Origin: Nocardioides sp. 503
Lineage (GTDB): Bacteria; Actinomycetota; Actinomycetes; Propionibacteriales; Nocardioidaceae
NCBI RefSeq assembly: GCF_004522095.1
Contig: NZ_SPUI01000003.1
Span: forward strand, 186,001-250,000
Length of the DNA stretch: 64,000 bases
Direction: 5' to 3'
In this document: positions 42,171 through 50,477 of the stretch, one piece after another
Layout: each line of letters starts with the position of its first letter
Position numbering within the stretch: position 1 is the stretch's first letter
Translations under genes and position numbers: made by a program
The notes under the pieces: generated by a model
Database searches by the model: none
What the model saw: the letters and a program-made list of their open reading frames with translations, nothing else
Told to the model about the DNA's origin: nothing

Positions 42171-43156
42171 GCACCGTGCGCGCGGCGCTCGTCGACGTCT
42201 GCGGCCAGCCGCCGGTCGTGGGCGAGCGTCCCGCGCCGCAGGCCGGTCCCGGGCAGGCGCTCGTGCGCACCGTGACCGCGCCGATCACGCCACTCGACCT
42301 GCTGTGCGCGAGCGGGACGTCGTACTTCGGCGAGCCGGCCACGCCCTACGTGCCGGGCGTCCAGGGCGTCGGCGTCGTGGAGTCCTCCTCCACCGTGCCA
42401 GTCGGCACGTCGGTGTGGTTCCCGACGTCCGCCGGGATGGCGCCGGGAGACGGCAGCATCGCCGAGCGCGTGGTCGTGGCGGAGTCCGAGCTGGTCGTGC
42501 TCTCCGGCACCGTCGACGAGCAGCACCTGGCCGCGCTCGGCCTGTCCGCGATCGCCGCCTGGACCGCGCTGCTGCTGCGCGGGGCGCTGGAGGCCGGCGA
42601 GCGGGTGCTGGTCCTGGGCTCGAGCGGGGTCGTCGGCACGGTCGCCCTGCAGGCCGCACGGCTGCACGGGGCGGGGGCCGTCTGGGGGGCGGCCCTCGAG
42701 CCCGGCGCCCGGCAGGCCGCAACCGAGCTCGGGGCCGACGGGTTCGTGCAGCTGGAGCGCGACGACAGCGCCGAGGACCTGGCCGAGCGGATGCGCGACA
42801 TCGTGGGCGAGGTCGACCTCGTGCTCGACCCGCTCTGCGGAGTGCCGGCCACCGCCGCGCTGAGCTGCCTGGCCCCGCACGGCCGCCTGGTCAACCTCGG
42901 CAGCAGCGCCGGGCCGACGGCGACGTTCGCCTCGGCACACCTGCGCAGCGGGCCGCGCACGATCCTGGGCTACACCAACAACGACCTGACGGCCGAGCAG
43001 CGCGCGGGCGCCATGGCCGCCATCGAGGAGCACGCCGCCGCGGGGCGGCTGGCGGTGCCCTACGAGGTCTTCGGCCTCCACCAGGTCGGCGAGGCCTGGA
43101 CCCGCCAGGCCGCGGGCGAGGTCCACGGCCGCGCGGTCATCGACCTGCGGCAGTGA
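42167..43156 (+). CDS. Quinone oxidoreductase/MDR-type reductase
   Basis: A 329-residue medium-chain dehydrogenase/reductase without zinc: VTAPITPLDLLCASGTSYFG, PYVPGVQGVGVV, and the nucleotide fold LVLGSSGVVGTVALQAARLHGAG. This is the NADPH-dependent quinone oxidoreductase type. The GTG overlaps the stop of the citryl-CoA lyase-like gene (GTGA), so it is part of the CoA-transferase operon. The substrate is unknown. It ends 3 bp from the convergent cbs stop. Confidence 0.88.
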   Translation: MSTVRAALVDVCGQPPVVGERPAPQAGPGQALVRTVTAPITPLDLLCASGTSYFGEPATPYVPGVQGVGVVESSSTVPVGTSVWFPTSAGMAPGDGSIAERVVVAESELVVLSGTVDEQHLAALGLSAIAAWTALLLRGALEAGERVLVLGSSGVVGTVALQAARLHGAGAVWGAALEPGARQAATELGADGFVQLERDDSAEDLAERMRDIVGEVDLVLDPLCGVPATAALSCLAPHGRLVNLGSSAGPTATFASAHLRSGPRTILGYTNNDLTAEQRAGAMAAIEEHAAAGRLAVPYEVFGLHQVGEAWTRQAAGEVHGRAVIDLRQ

Positions 43157-43159
43157 GCC

Positions 43160-44581
43160 TCAGGCGCGGGTGAGGAACGTCAGCAGGTCCTGACGGGTCA
43201 GCACGCCCACGGGCTTGCCGTCCTCCTGCACGAGCACCGCGTCGGCCGACCCGAGCAGGGTGGCGGCGTCGCGGGCGTCCTCGGTCGAGCCGATCGTCGG
43301 CAACGGCGGGGACATGTGGTCCTCGACCGGGTCGGTGAGCCGCGCGGTGCCGGCGTAGAGCGCGTCGAGGAGGGTGCGCTCGGAGACCGAGCCTGCCACC
43401 TCGGCCGCCACGATGGGCGGCTCGGCGCGCACGACGGGCATCTGCGAGACGCCGTACTCCTGGAGGATGTGGACCGCCTCGGCGATGGTCTCGCTCGGGT
43501 GGGTGTGCACGAGCTCGGGCAGTCGCTCCGACTTGCCGCGCAGCACCTCCCCCACCGTCTGGGCGGCGGTCTTCTGGCCGCTGTCGAAGCCGTACTGGGC
43601 GAGCCACTCGTCGTTGAACACCTTGGTGAGGTAGCCGCGGCCCGAGTCGGGCAGCAGCACCACGATCACCGCGCCCTCGCCCTCGGGGGTGCCGGCGATC
43701 TCGTGGGCGAGCTGCTTCGCGGCGTACGCCGCCATGCCGGACGAGCCGCCGACTAGCAGCGCCTCCTCGCGGGCCAGCCGGCGGGTGAACGCGAAGGAGT
43801 CGGCGTCGGAGACCTCGATGACCCGGTCGGCGACCGTGCGGTCGTAGGTGTCGGGCCAGAAGTCCTCGCCGACTCCCTCGACGAGGTAGGGGCGGCCGCT
43901 GCCGCCGGAGTAGACCGAGCCCGCCGGGTCGGCGCCGATCACCTTGATGTCGGGGTTCTGCTCCTTGAGGTATCGCCCCACGCCGGTGATGGTGCCGCCG
44001 GTGCCCATGCCCGTGACGAAGTGCGTGATGCGGCCCTCGGTCTGCGCCCAGATCTCGGGGCCGGTGGTCTCGTAGTGCGAGCGCGGGTTGTGGACGTTGG
44101 CGTACTGGTTGGGCTTCCAGGCGCCCGGCTGCGAGCTCAGGCGGTCGGAGACGTTGTAGTAGGAGTCGGGGTGCTCGGGTGCCACGGCGGTCGGGCAGAC
44201 CACGACCTCGGCGCCGTAGGCCTTGAGGACGTTGCGCTTGTCCTCGCTGACCTTGTCGGGGCACACGAAGATGCATTTGTAGCCCTTCGCCTGCGCCACC
44301 ATCGCCAGGCCCACGCCGGTGTTGCCCGAGGTCGGCTCGACGATGGTGCCGCCGGGCTGGAGCTCGCCCGAGGCCTCGGCAGCCTCGATCATCCGGGTGG
44401 CGATGCGGTCCTTCACCGACCCGCCCGGGTTGAGGTACTCGATCTTCGCGAGCACCAGGGGCCCCGTGGGGACGCCGCCGGCGTCCTCGGTGTCCGCCCC
44501 TCCCGGCAGGTCCAGGGTGCGCGAGAGGCGCAACAGCGGGGTGTTGCCGATCAGGTCGAGGAGAGAGTTCACATACTGCAC
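43160..44581 (-). CDS. cbs: Cystathionine beta-synthase with C-terminal CBS pair
   Basis: A 473-residue protein. The fold-type II PLP domain (1-~330) carries NPGGSVKDRIATRMIE with the PLP Lys and EPTSGNTGVGLA, and a C-terminal tandem CBS module follows (~345-473, EDHMSPPLPTIGSTEDA and GVLTRQDLL). It condenses homocysteine and serine to cystathionine in transsulfuration, opposite to MetB. GTG 44581 is chosen because TATGTT lies 6 nt upstream. In M. tuberculosis cbs (Rv1077) neighbours an SGNH gene, as here. Confidence 0.94.
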   Translation of the reverse strand: MQYVNSLLDLIGNTPLLRLSRTLDLPGGADTEDAGGVPTGPLVLAKIEYLNPGGSVKDRIATRMIEAAEASGELQPGGTIVEPTSGNTGVGLAMVAQAKGYKCIFVCPDKVSEDKRNVLKAYGAEVVVCPTAVAPEHPDSYYNVSDRLSSQPGAWKPNQYANVHNPRSHYETTGPEIWAQTEGRITHFVTGMGTGGTITGVGRYLKEQNPDIKVIGADPAGSVYSGGSGRPYLVEGVGEDFWPDTYDRTVADRVIEVSDADSFAFTRRLAREEALLVGGSSGMAAYAAKQLAHEIAGTPEGEGAVIVVLLPDSGRGYLTKVFNDEWLAQYGFDSGQKTAAQTVGEVLRGKSERLPELVHTHPSETIAEAVHILQEYGVSQMPVVRAEPPIVAAEVAGSVSERTLLDALYAGTARLTDPVEDHMSPPLPTIGSTEDARDAATLLGSADAVLVQEDGKPVGVLTRQDLLTFLTRA

Positions 44582-44617
44582 ACGTCCAACATAGAGCGCT
44601 TGCGTAGACTCACCTAC

Positions 44618-45655
44618 GTGGGGAGAGCCGGTGCTGCCAGAAAGCTGGCTGCCGCCGCGGCATACGGCGGTGGCGGCCTGTCCGTGCTCGGCGGCGGGCT
44701 GTACGCCGTCCTGGCCGCCGAGGCCAAGCTCGCCCGCAAGGCGATCGGGCGCACCAGCGGCGCCCCGCCCGACGCGACCGGGTGGTACGGCCGAGGCCGT
44801 CCCGGCCCCGCCCTCAAGATCGCGCTGCTGGGTGACTCGAGTGCCGCCGGCTACGGCGTCGGCGACGTCACCGAGACGCCGGGCGCCGTCCTCGCCAACG
44901 GCCTGGCCGAGTACGCCGAGCGCCGGGTCTACCTGCGCGCGTTCTGCGTCGTGGGCGCCAAGTCCTCCCAGCTCGACGACCAGATCGACAAGGCGCTGAC
45001 GATCGAGCCCGACGTCGCCGTCATCCTCGTCGGCGCCAACGACGTCACCCACAAGATGCTGCCGTCGGAGTCGGTGCGCCACCTCTCCGAGGGCGTACGT
45101 CGCCTGGTCGACGCCGGCGTCCAGGTCATCGTCGGCACCTGCCCGGACCTCGGCACGGTCAAGCCGATCGGCCCTCCGCTCAAGCAGATCGCCCGCACCT
45201 GGTCACGCCGGCTGGCCGCCGCCCAGACGATCGCGGTGATCAACGAGGGCGGGCGCACCGTGTCGCTCGCGGCGGTGCTCGGCAAGGAGTTCGCGGCGGC
45301 TCCGTCGCTGCTCTTCGGGCCCGACCAGTTCCACCCCTCCGCCCACGGCTACCGCGCCCTGGCGACGGTGCTGCTGCCGTCCGTGCTCGCCGCCCTCGGG
45401 CTGGCCCCGGACGACGAGGAGCACCCGGAGGCCTACCGCGGCGAGGGCGTGATGCCGGTCGCGACGGCCGCGGTCCAGGCCGTGCAGACCCCCGGCACCG
45501 AGCTCGACGGCACCGAGGTGGCCGGCAACCGCCTCGGCGTGCGCGGCCTGTGGGTCGAGCTGCGCCACCGCCGCCGCCGCCCGCAGGCCAAGGGCGAGGC
45601 CCCGGTCCCCGACGCCGAGGCCGAGGCCGCCGTCACGGGTCCGACGACCTCGTAG
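44618..45655 (+). CDS. SGNH/GDSL-family hydrolase
   Basis: A 345-residue SGNH hydrolase. Block I GDSSAAGYG has the nucleophile Ser at about 74, block III is VGANDVTH, and block V is DQFHPSAHGY. A Gly/Ala-rich N-terminal segment (~8-34) is hydrophobic enough to be a membrane anchor or signal. The C-terminal 70 residues are extra and charged. It is an esterase-type enzyme of unknown substrate. TAGACT lies 7 nt before the GTG; divergent from cbs. Confidence 0.92.
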   Translation: MGRAGAARKLAAAAAYGGGGLSVLGGGLYAVLAAEAKLARKAIGRTSGAPPDATGWYGRGRPGPALKIALLGDSSAAGYGVGDVTETPGAVLANGLAEYAERRVYLRAFCVVGAKSSQLDDQIDKALTIEPDVAVILVGANDVTHKMLPSESVRHLSEGVRRLVDAGVQVIVGTCPDLGTVKPIGPPLKQIARTWSRRLAAAQTIAVINEGGRTVSLAAVLGKEFAAAPSLLFGPDQFHPSAHGYRALATVLLPSVLAALGLAPDDEEHPEAYRGEGVMPVATAAVQAVQTPGTELDGTEVAGNRLGVRGLWVELRHRRRRPQAKGEAPVPDAEAEAAVTGPTTS

Positions 45656-45680
45656 CCTCGGCCACACCTCGGGCACGGCA

Positions 45681-45709
45681 AAGGCCCCGGGGAGAACCCC
45701 GGGGCCCTT
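45681..45709. terminator. Bidirectional hairpin terminator
   Basis: A 10-bp stem GGCCCCGGGG / CCCCGGGGCC with an AGAA loop, flanked by A-rich and T-rich ends (AA...CTT). It lies between the convergent SGNH and Bax-inhibitor genes. Confidence 0.8.
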
Positions 45710-45741
45710 GGCGTTGTCGGCCGAGCGCGTCGACCGCCCGC

Positions 45742-46629
45742 TCAGTCCTGGCTGAAGAACGCCAGGATGCGGAGCAGGTTCGTGTAGATCCAGACGAGGC
45801 TCACGGTCATCGCGAACGCGGCTCGCCACGACTCGCGCTCGGGGAGCCGGTTGGCCACACCCTGCTCGACGAAGTCGAAGTCCATGATCAGCATGAACAC
45901 ACCGAGCACGAGGCCAGCGACGGCCGTGACCATGCCCAGGCCGCTGACGCCGAACAGGCCGATCTCGGCACCGAAGAGGCTCAGGACGAACTCCATCAGG
46001 CTGAGGCCGATCATGCCGAAGACCGCGGCGACGACGAACTTGCGGAACTTGTCGCCCACCTTGATGTTGAGCACCTTGTAGGCGGTCAGCGTGCCGGCGA
46101 AGGCGGCGAAGGTGCCGATGACGGCCCCGGAGACGACTCCGTCACCGAACTGGGCGTCGAAGAACTTGCTCAGCGCACCGAGGGCCACGCCCTCGAGCAC
46201 GCAGAACGCCAGGACCAGGGCCGGGCTGATGACCCGCTTGAACGAGTTGACCATGGAGAGGGCGAAGGCGCCCAGGCTGCCGATGGTCATGGCAGCCATG
46301 AGGCCGCCGAGGTCCTCGTTGGTCGTGCTCGGGGTGATCTCGGGCGTGAGGATCCACGTCGCCAGGGCGGCGACGATCACGACACCCAGCGAGATCGCGG
46401 TCTTCTGGACCACCGAGTCGATGGTCATGGGGCCCGACGACGCGGGTGCCTGCGTCGGCGTCTCGGGCGAGCCGGGCTGGCCGGTACCCCAGGCCGCGGG
46501 GTCGGTGCCGTAGCCCTGGTAGCTCGAGCCGTTGCCGGCGTAGGTCTGGTTGCCGTAGGCGTTCGCGTTGGCGTTGCCGCCGCGCTGGAACTCCTCCGAG
46601 CGGTTGAACACCGGGTTGTTGCTCTGCAT
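45742..46629 (-). CDS. Bax inhibitor-1/YccA-family membrane protein
   Basis: A 295-residue protein. A cytoplasmic N-terminus rich in Asn, Gly, Gln and Tyr (~70 residues) is followed by about seven membrane helices of the BI-1/TMBIM fold; the C-terminal helix carries the RESWRAAFAMTVSLVWIYTNLLRIL region. The family includes pH-sensitive calcium leak channels. ATG 46629 is set by AAGGAGGA. Upstream a CTAGAC-GTCTAG repeat (46682-46698) overlaps two minus-strand TAGAC(T/A) -10-like boxes. Confidence 0.92.
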   Translation of the reverse strand: MQSNNPVFNRSEEFQRGGNANANAYGNQTYAGNGSSYQGYGTDPAAWGTGQPGSPETPTQAPASSGPMTIDSVVQKTAISLGVVIVAALATWILTPEITPSTTNEDLGGLMAAMTIGSLGAFALSMVNSFKRVISPALVLAFCVLEGVALGALSKFFDAQFGDGVVSGAVIGTFAAFAGTLTAYKVLNIKVGDKFRKFVVAAVFGMIGLSLMEFVLSLFGAEIGLFGVSGLGMVTAVAGLVLGVFMLIMDFDFVEQGVANRLPERESWRAAFAMTVSLVWIYTNLLRILAFFSQD

Positions 46630-46775
46630 TGGTCTCCTCCTTGGAGGCCTGGTCACCGTCTCCGTGACGGCTGGACCCTGTCTAGACCCCCAGTCTAGGG
46701 GTCGTCACCGGTTCCAACGCCTGCGCGGGCCGCGACGTTCCCGCCGTACCTGAGAGATGGGTGTGAATCCGCCCG

Positions 46776-47423
46776 TCAGCGGCGCCGCGCCAGCACGACC
46801 GTGTCGGTGACGGTCACGGGTCCGTCGTCGGTCGGGTGGTCACGGGTCGGTACGTCGGCGACGAGGACCTCCCAGTCGGCCTCGGGCAGCGCCGCGGTCA
46901 CGCGGTCCGGCGTGAACAGCAGGTCGGGCCCGTGCGGCTTGCGGACGCCGGTCTCGAGGTCCGCCGGGTGGTGCCCGACCACGAGCAGGTGGCCGCCGGG
47001 CCGCACGGCCGCGCCCATCCGCTGCGTCAGCTCGGCGAAGCGGTCGACCGGCGGGTGGAAGAACTGGACCGACACCAGGTCCATGTCACCCGGCAGCTCG
47101 CCGCCACCCATCAGGTCGACCCGCTCCCAGGCCACCTTGTCCTCCACCCCGGCACCCTCGGCGTGCTCGGCCGCGCGCAGCAGCGCCACCTCGGACACGT
47201 CGACGCCGGTGGCCTGCCAGCCCTGCTGCGCCAGCCAGACCACGTCCGCGCCCTCCCCGCACCCGATGTCGAGGGCACGCCCCGGCGTCAGGTCGGCGAC
47301 GTGCTCGACCAGCCGGGGGTTGGGGTTGCCGCTCCAGATGCGCTCGGACTCGGCGTAGCGCGCGTCCCAGGTCTCCTGGCTGTACATCGTCGCGAGGTCG
47401 ACCTCGTGGTGTTCGTGGCTCAT
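46776..47423 (-). CDS. Class I SAM-dependent methyltransferase
   Basis: A 215-residue methyltransferase. SAM motif I is ALDIGCGEGADVVWLA with GVDVSEVALLRA as motif II, and the front part WDARYAESERIWSGNPNPRLVEH is typical of the TehB/thiopurine-like group. The substrate is unknown. The ATG is 15 nt from a perfect 18-bp palindrome (47439-47456), so it is likely under a dedicated repressor. Confidence 0.9.
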   Translation of the reverse strand: MSHEHHEVDLATMYSQETWDARYAESERIWSGNPNPRLVEHVADLTPGRALDIGCGEGADVVWLAQQGWQATGVDVSEVALLRAAEHAEGAGVEDKVAWERVDLMGGGELPGDMDLVSVQFFHPPVDRFAELTQRMGAAVRPGGHLLVVGHHPADLETGVRKPHGPDLLFTPDRVTAALPEADWEVLVADVPTRDHPTDDGPVTVTDTVVLARRR

Positions 47424-47438
47424 GCCCACACTCTGCCT

Positions 47439-47456
47439 CTTCAGGTCGACCTGAAG
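47439..47456. promoter_or_regulatory. Perfect 18-bp palindrome before the methyltransferase
   Basis: CTTCAGGTC-GACCTGAAG, no spacer. It lies between the HNH copy B stop and the methyltransferase start, 16-33 bp upstream of the ATG, where a repressor would block transcription. No regulator gene is adjacent. Confidence 0.6.
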
Positions 47457-47475
47457 GCAAGCCGACAGTCGGCCC

Positions 47476-48678
47476 TCACTCCCGCTTGTGGAAGGAGACC
47501 TTGCCGCCGGGGTGGTGGGCCAAGGGGTGGTGGCGGGGGCAGAGGAGGCCGCCGCGCTCGGCGGAGGTGCTGCCGCCTTGCGACCAGGGGTCGAGGTGGT
47601 GGGCGTGACACCAGGCCGAAGGACGATCGCAGCCCAGGGTGATGCAGCCACCGTCTCGCACTGCCATCGCGATCCTCTGGGCCTTGCTGTGCAGCCGTCT
47701 CTTGCGGCCGAGGTCGAGGATCTCCGACCTCCCGCCGAGGACGACGGGGATGACACCGGCCTCGCAGGCCATGCGGCGGGCCAGGCCGGGGCTGATGCGG
47801 GTGCCGGTGTCGAGCTGGGCTGCCTCGAGTCCGCCCAGGAGGGTCTCCAGGGACATGGTCACCACGACGGTCGCGTCCATCCCGCCGGCCTGGGGCAGCT
47901 TGTTGGTCGGGTAGCGGTCGATGTAGTCGATGAGCGCGAGGCCCATGCCGTGGGGGGTGGCGCCTTGACCGCCGGCCTTGGGGGCGGCGAGGGCCTGGGC
48001 CGCCTTGCGGAGCTTGTCGGCGGCGTGGGTGGGGATCGAGAACCGGCCGTGGGTGGTGCCCTGGCCGTCGTCGTGCATCGTGAGGCGGGCCTTGGCCTGG
48101 GCCTTGTGCTCCTGGGCCTCGAGCTGGCGGGTCTCCTCGGCCTCGCCGATCTCGGGGGCGACGACCTCGAGGGCGTGCCGGCCCAGGACGCGCAGCCGCT
48201 GGGCGTCGAAGTGCGCCGCCTCGGCGAGCAGGTGGTCCCGGACCTGGACCTTGACCTCTGCTCCGACGTCGTCGGGCAGCGCGTCGACGGCTTCGACGAC
48301 CACCTTCGCCTGGTCGGCGAGGATGTGGCCCTTGGCGAGGCTCTCCTCGACCGGGGCGTGGCCGTGGAGGGCCTTGGCGAGCTTCATCCTGGACGCGGCG
48401 TCGCGCTGGGTCAGGTGGGTCTGGTGGGCCCAGTAGGCCGCGGTCGAGGTGGCGCCCTGGGCGGCGCCGACCTCACACCGGTCGGCGTGGGAGGCCAGGC
48501 GGAGCTCGAGGTCGGCGGCCTGGGCGTTGAGGCGGGTGGTCTCAACCAGGGTGGTGGCGGCCTCCTCGGGGGTCATGGACCACAGCGCGGCCTCGTTGAG
48601 CTCGGCGAGCTCGGCCCGCAGGCGCGCCACCTTCTGTGCCACGGGGTGGCTCGGCGGGTGGGTGGCGCGGCTGCTCAT
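47476..48678 (-). CDS. DUF222 / HNH-signature protein, copy B
   Basis: A 400-residue protein. The DUF222 helical domain is followed by a C-terminal HNH domain (CHAHHLDPWSQGGSTSAERGGLLCPRHHPLAHH). At the place where copy A and the family have Asn in the second HNH element (GGPTCSCN), this protein has Arg, so cleavage activity is doubtful. It is only distantly similar to copy A in sequence, although both begin with the same leader. ATG 48678 is chosen; an upstream in-frame extension covers the conserved leader. Confidence 0.88.
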   Translation of the reverse strand: MSSRATHPPSHPVAQKVARLRAELAELNEAALWSMTPEEAATTLVETTRLNAQAADLELRLASHADRCEVGAAQGATSTAAYWAHQTHLTQRDAASRMKLAKALHGHAPVEESLAKGHILADQAKVVVEAVDALPDDVGAEVKVQVRDHLLAEAAHFDAQRLRVLGRHALEVVAPEIGEAEETRQLEAQEHKAQAKARLTMHDDGQGTTHGRFSIPTHAADKLRKAAQALAAPKAGGQGATPHGMGLALIDYIDRYPTNKLPQAGGMDATVVVTMSLETLLGGLEAAQLDTGTRISPGLARRMACEAGVIPVVLGGRSEILDLGRKRRLHSKAQRIAMAVRDGGCITLGCDRPSAWCHAHHLDPWSQGGSTSAERGGLLCPRHHPLAHHPGGKVSFHKRE

Positions 48679-48694
48679 GTCCTCACCCAAGCAG

Positions 48695-48737
48695 CCGCCA
48701 CCGACAGTGAGGGGCCGAGAAGGCCGGTTATCCACAG
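48695..48737. promoter_or_regulatory. Conserved leader block of HNH copy B with TTATCCACA
   Basis: CCGCCACCGACAGT (48695-48708), identical to the block before HNH copy A and at the same distance from the start codon, then TTATCCACA (48729-48737), the same DnaA-box nonamer. Confidence 0.65.
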
Positions 48738-48802
48738 GGTGTGGAGGGTAAGTGGCTATCTTTCTCTGATTTTGCTTTCGGCCCTGGGGTGGGGTCGACC
48801 TC

Positions 48803-48840
48803 GTGGGTTGAGGAGGTTGCGCAGCAACCGTCGCGAAACC
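48803..48840. repeat. Palindromic repeat type 1, GGTTGC variant
   Basis: GTGGGTTGAGGA-GGTTGC-GCA-GCAACC-GTCGCGAAACC: one base different from 21467-21504. Confidence 0.88.
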
Positions 48841-48866
48841 CCGCCCGAACGCCTGCCTCGGCTCAC

Positions 48867-48915
48867 GGGGTCTCGACGGGCGCTCGTCGCTGACGCTCCT
48901 CACTGCTCGACCACC
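48867..48915. repeat. Palindromic repeat type 2
   Basis: It begins GGGGTCTCGACGGGCG and ends CTGCTCGACCACC. It follows the type 1 hairpin after 26 bp, in the same order as beside HNH copy A. Confidence 0.78.
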
Positions 48916-48933
48916 GGAAGGATGGATGCGAGG

Positions 48934-49620
48934 TCAGCGGAGGAGGCGCCTCAGGAGGGCGACCACCAGCACGGCCCCGAGAGCCTGCTTCCAGTAGGTC
49001 TTGAGGAGGATCGGGACGACGGCGGCGCCGAGGTCCAGGGAGTCGTCGGTGGGTGGCGCGACGGAGGCCGGTCGTGGCGGGGTCGGCGGTGGGACGGGGG
49101 CGGCAGTGGCGGCGGCCGCCTCGTCGGCGAGCGGGGTCGGCTCGTCGGCGAGCTCCGCGGCAGCCTCCGGCTCCGCGGCCGGGGAGAGGCGCTGCTCGAG
49201 GCAGGCCACGAACTGGCCGAGCAGCTTGTCCGAGACGTCCTGCATGACGCCGCGGCCGAACTGCGCCGGCTTGCCCGTGATGTTGAGATCGGTGACGACC
49301 TCGACGTCCGTGGCGCCGGAGGCGTCGGTCATCGTGCAGGTGACGACCGCGCCGGCGGTGCCGTTGCCGCGCTTGTCCTTGCCCTTGGCGTCGACGACGA
49401 AGCGGTGCGCCGTCTCGTCCTTCTCCAGGAAGGTCCCCGAGCCGTTGTAGACCAGGGCGATCGGGCCGAGCTTGACCTTGCAGGAGCCCTGGAAGGTGTC
49501 GCCCTCCACCGAGGAGACGGTCGCGCCCGGGAAGCACTCCGCCACCGACGCGATGTCCTGGAAGTGCGACCAGGTCTCCTCGACGCCGGTCGGGACGGTG
49601 AACCGGTGGGTCAGGTCCAT
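48934..49620 (-). CDS. CoxG-type SRPBCC protein with C-terminal membrane anchor
   Basis: A 228-residue protein. An SRPBCC/CoxG domain (LTHRFTVPTGVEETWSHFQDIASVAECFPG...GRGVMQDVSDKLLGQF) covers the first ~140 residues; a Pro/Ala/Glu linker follows, and a final hydrophobic helix (ALGAVLVVALLRRLLR) anchors it. CoxG proteins bring the hydroxylase to the membrane and help pass electrons to the quinone pool. Its ATG overlaps the coxM stop (ATGA). Confidence 0.9.
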   Translation of the reverse strand: MDLTHRFTVPTGVEETWSHFQDIASVAECFPGATVSSVEGDTFQGSCKVKLGPIALVYNGSGTFLEKDETAHRFVVDAKGKDKRGNGTAGAVVTCTMTDASGATDVEVVTDLNITGKPAQFGRGVMQDVSDKLLGQFVACLEQRLSPAAEPEAAAELADEPTPLADEAAAATAAPVPPPTPPRPASVAPPTDDSLDLGAAVVPILLKTYWKQALGAVLVVALLRRLLR

Positions 49621-50477
49621 CAGGTGGTCCCGGCCGCGGACAGCACTGCCCGACGTACGAGCACGGTGGCCAGGTGCGCGCGGTACGCCGCCTCGCCGTT
49701 GAGGTCCGAGGGCGGGTTGGTGCCCTCGGCCGCATGGGCCGCGGCGGCGCGCACGGCGTCCTCGGTGGCCGGCTGCCCGACGAGGGCCGCCTCCACCGCA
49801 CGGGCCCGCAGGGGGGTCGAGCCCATGTTGGTGAGGCCGATGCGCGCCTCCGCGATCGTGCCGCCCTCGACGCGGACGGTCGCCGCGACCGCGACGATCG
49901 GCCACTGGTGGGCGACCCGCACGAACTTCTCGTACGTCGCCCCCCAGCCGGTGTGCTTGGGCACCCGGATCTCCGTGAGGATCTCGTCCTCGCCGATGGC
50001 GGTCTCGAAGAGGTCGACGAAGAAGTCGTCGGCCGCGACGGTGCGGGTGCCCGCGGGCCCGGCGATCACGAACTGCGCCTCGAGGGCCAGCGCCGGCGCG
50101 CCGAGGTCGCCCGCAGGGTCGGCGTGGGCGAGGGCGCCGCCGAACGTGCCGCGGTGCCGGATCTGGTGGTCGGCGAGGTGCTCGACGGCCTTGGAGATCA
50201 GCGTCGCGTGCTCGGCGACCAGCGGGTCGTGCTCGACGACGGAGTGCTGGGTCATCGCGCCGATGACGAGGGCGTCACCGTCGTCGCGGATGCCGCGCAG
50301 GCTGTGGATCTTGCCGAGGTCGATGACGACCTCGGGCGCGTTGAGCCGCATCCGGAGGACGGGGAGCAGGCTCTGCCCCCCGGCCAGGATCTTGGCGTCG
50401 TCGCCGTGCTGGCCGAGGGCGGCGAGCGCCTCCTCGACCGTGGTCGGGGCGAGGTAGTCGAACGGTGCGGGGATCAT
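49620..50477 (-). CDS. FAD-binding subunit of a molybdenum hydroxylase (CoxM-type)
   Basis: A 285-residue FAD subunit of the xanthine-dehydrogenase family: AKILAGGQSLLPVLRMRL (FAD pyrophosphate loop) and HRGTFGGALAHADPAGDL. It passes electrons from the iron-sulfur subunit. It overlaps both neighbours by 4 bases or fewer, giving a tight S-L-M-G operon. Confidence 0.94.
   Translation of the reverse strand: MIPAPFDYLAPTTVEEALAALGQHGDDAKILAGGQSLLPVLRMRLNAPEVVIDLGKIHSLRGIRDDGDALVIGAMTQHSVVEHDPLVAEHATLISKAVEHLADHQIRHRGTFGGALAHADPAGDLGAPALALEAQFVIAGPAGTRTVAADDFFVDLFETAIGEDEILTEIRVPKHTGWGATYEKFVRVAHQWPIVAVAATVRVEGGTIAEARIGLTNMGSTPLRARAVEAALVGQPATEDAVRAAAAHAAEGTNPPSDLNGEAAYRAHLATVLVRRAVLSAAGTT

Noticed and set aside
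46652-46698. Specific operator before the Bax-inhibitor gene (GTCAC/GTGAC and CTAGAC/GTCTAG inverted repeats)
   Set aside because: The arms are short (5-6 bp), and the second pair can be explained by overlapping -10-like TAGAC boxes.
47488-50457. Open frame of about 990 codons antisense to HNH copy B, coxG and coxM
   Set aside because: Shadow frame crossing a repeat-filled intergenic region; no recognisable protein.
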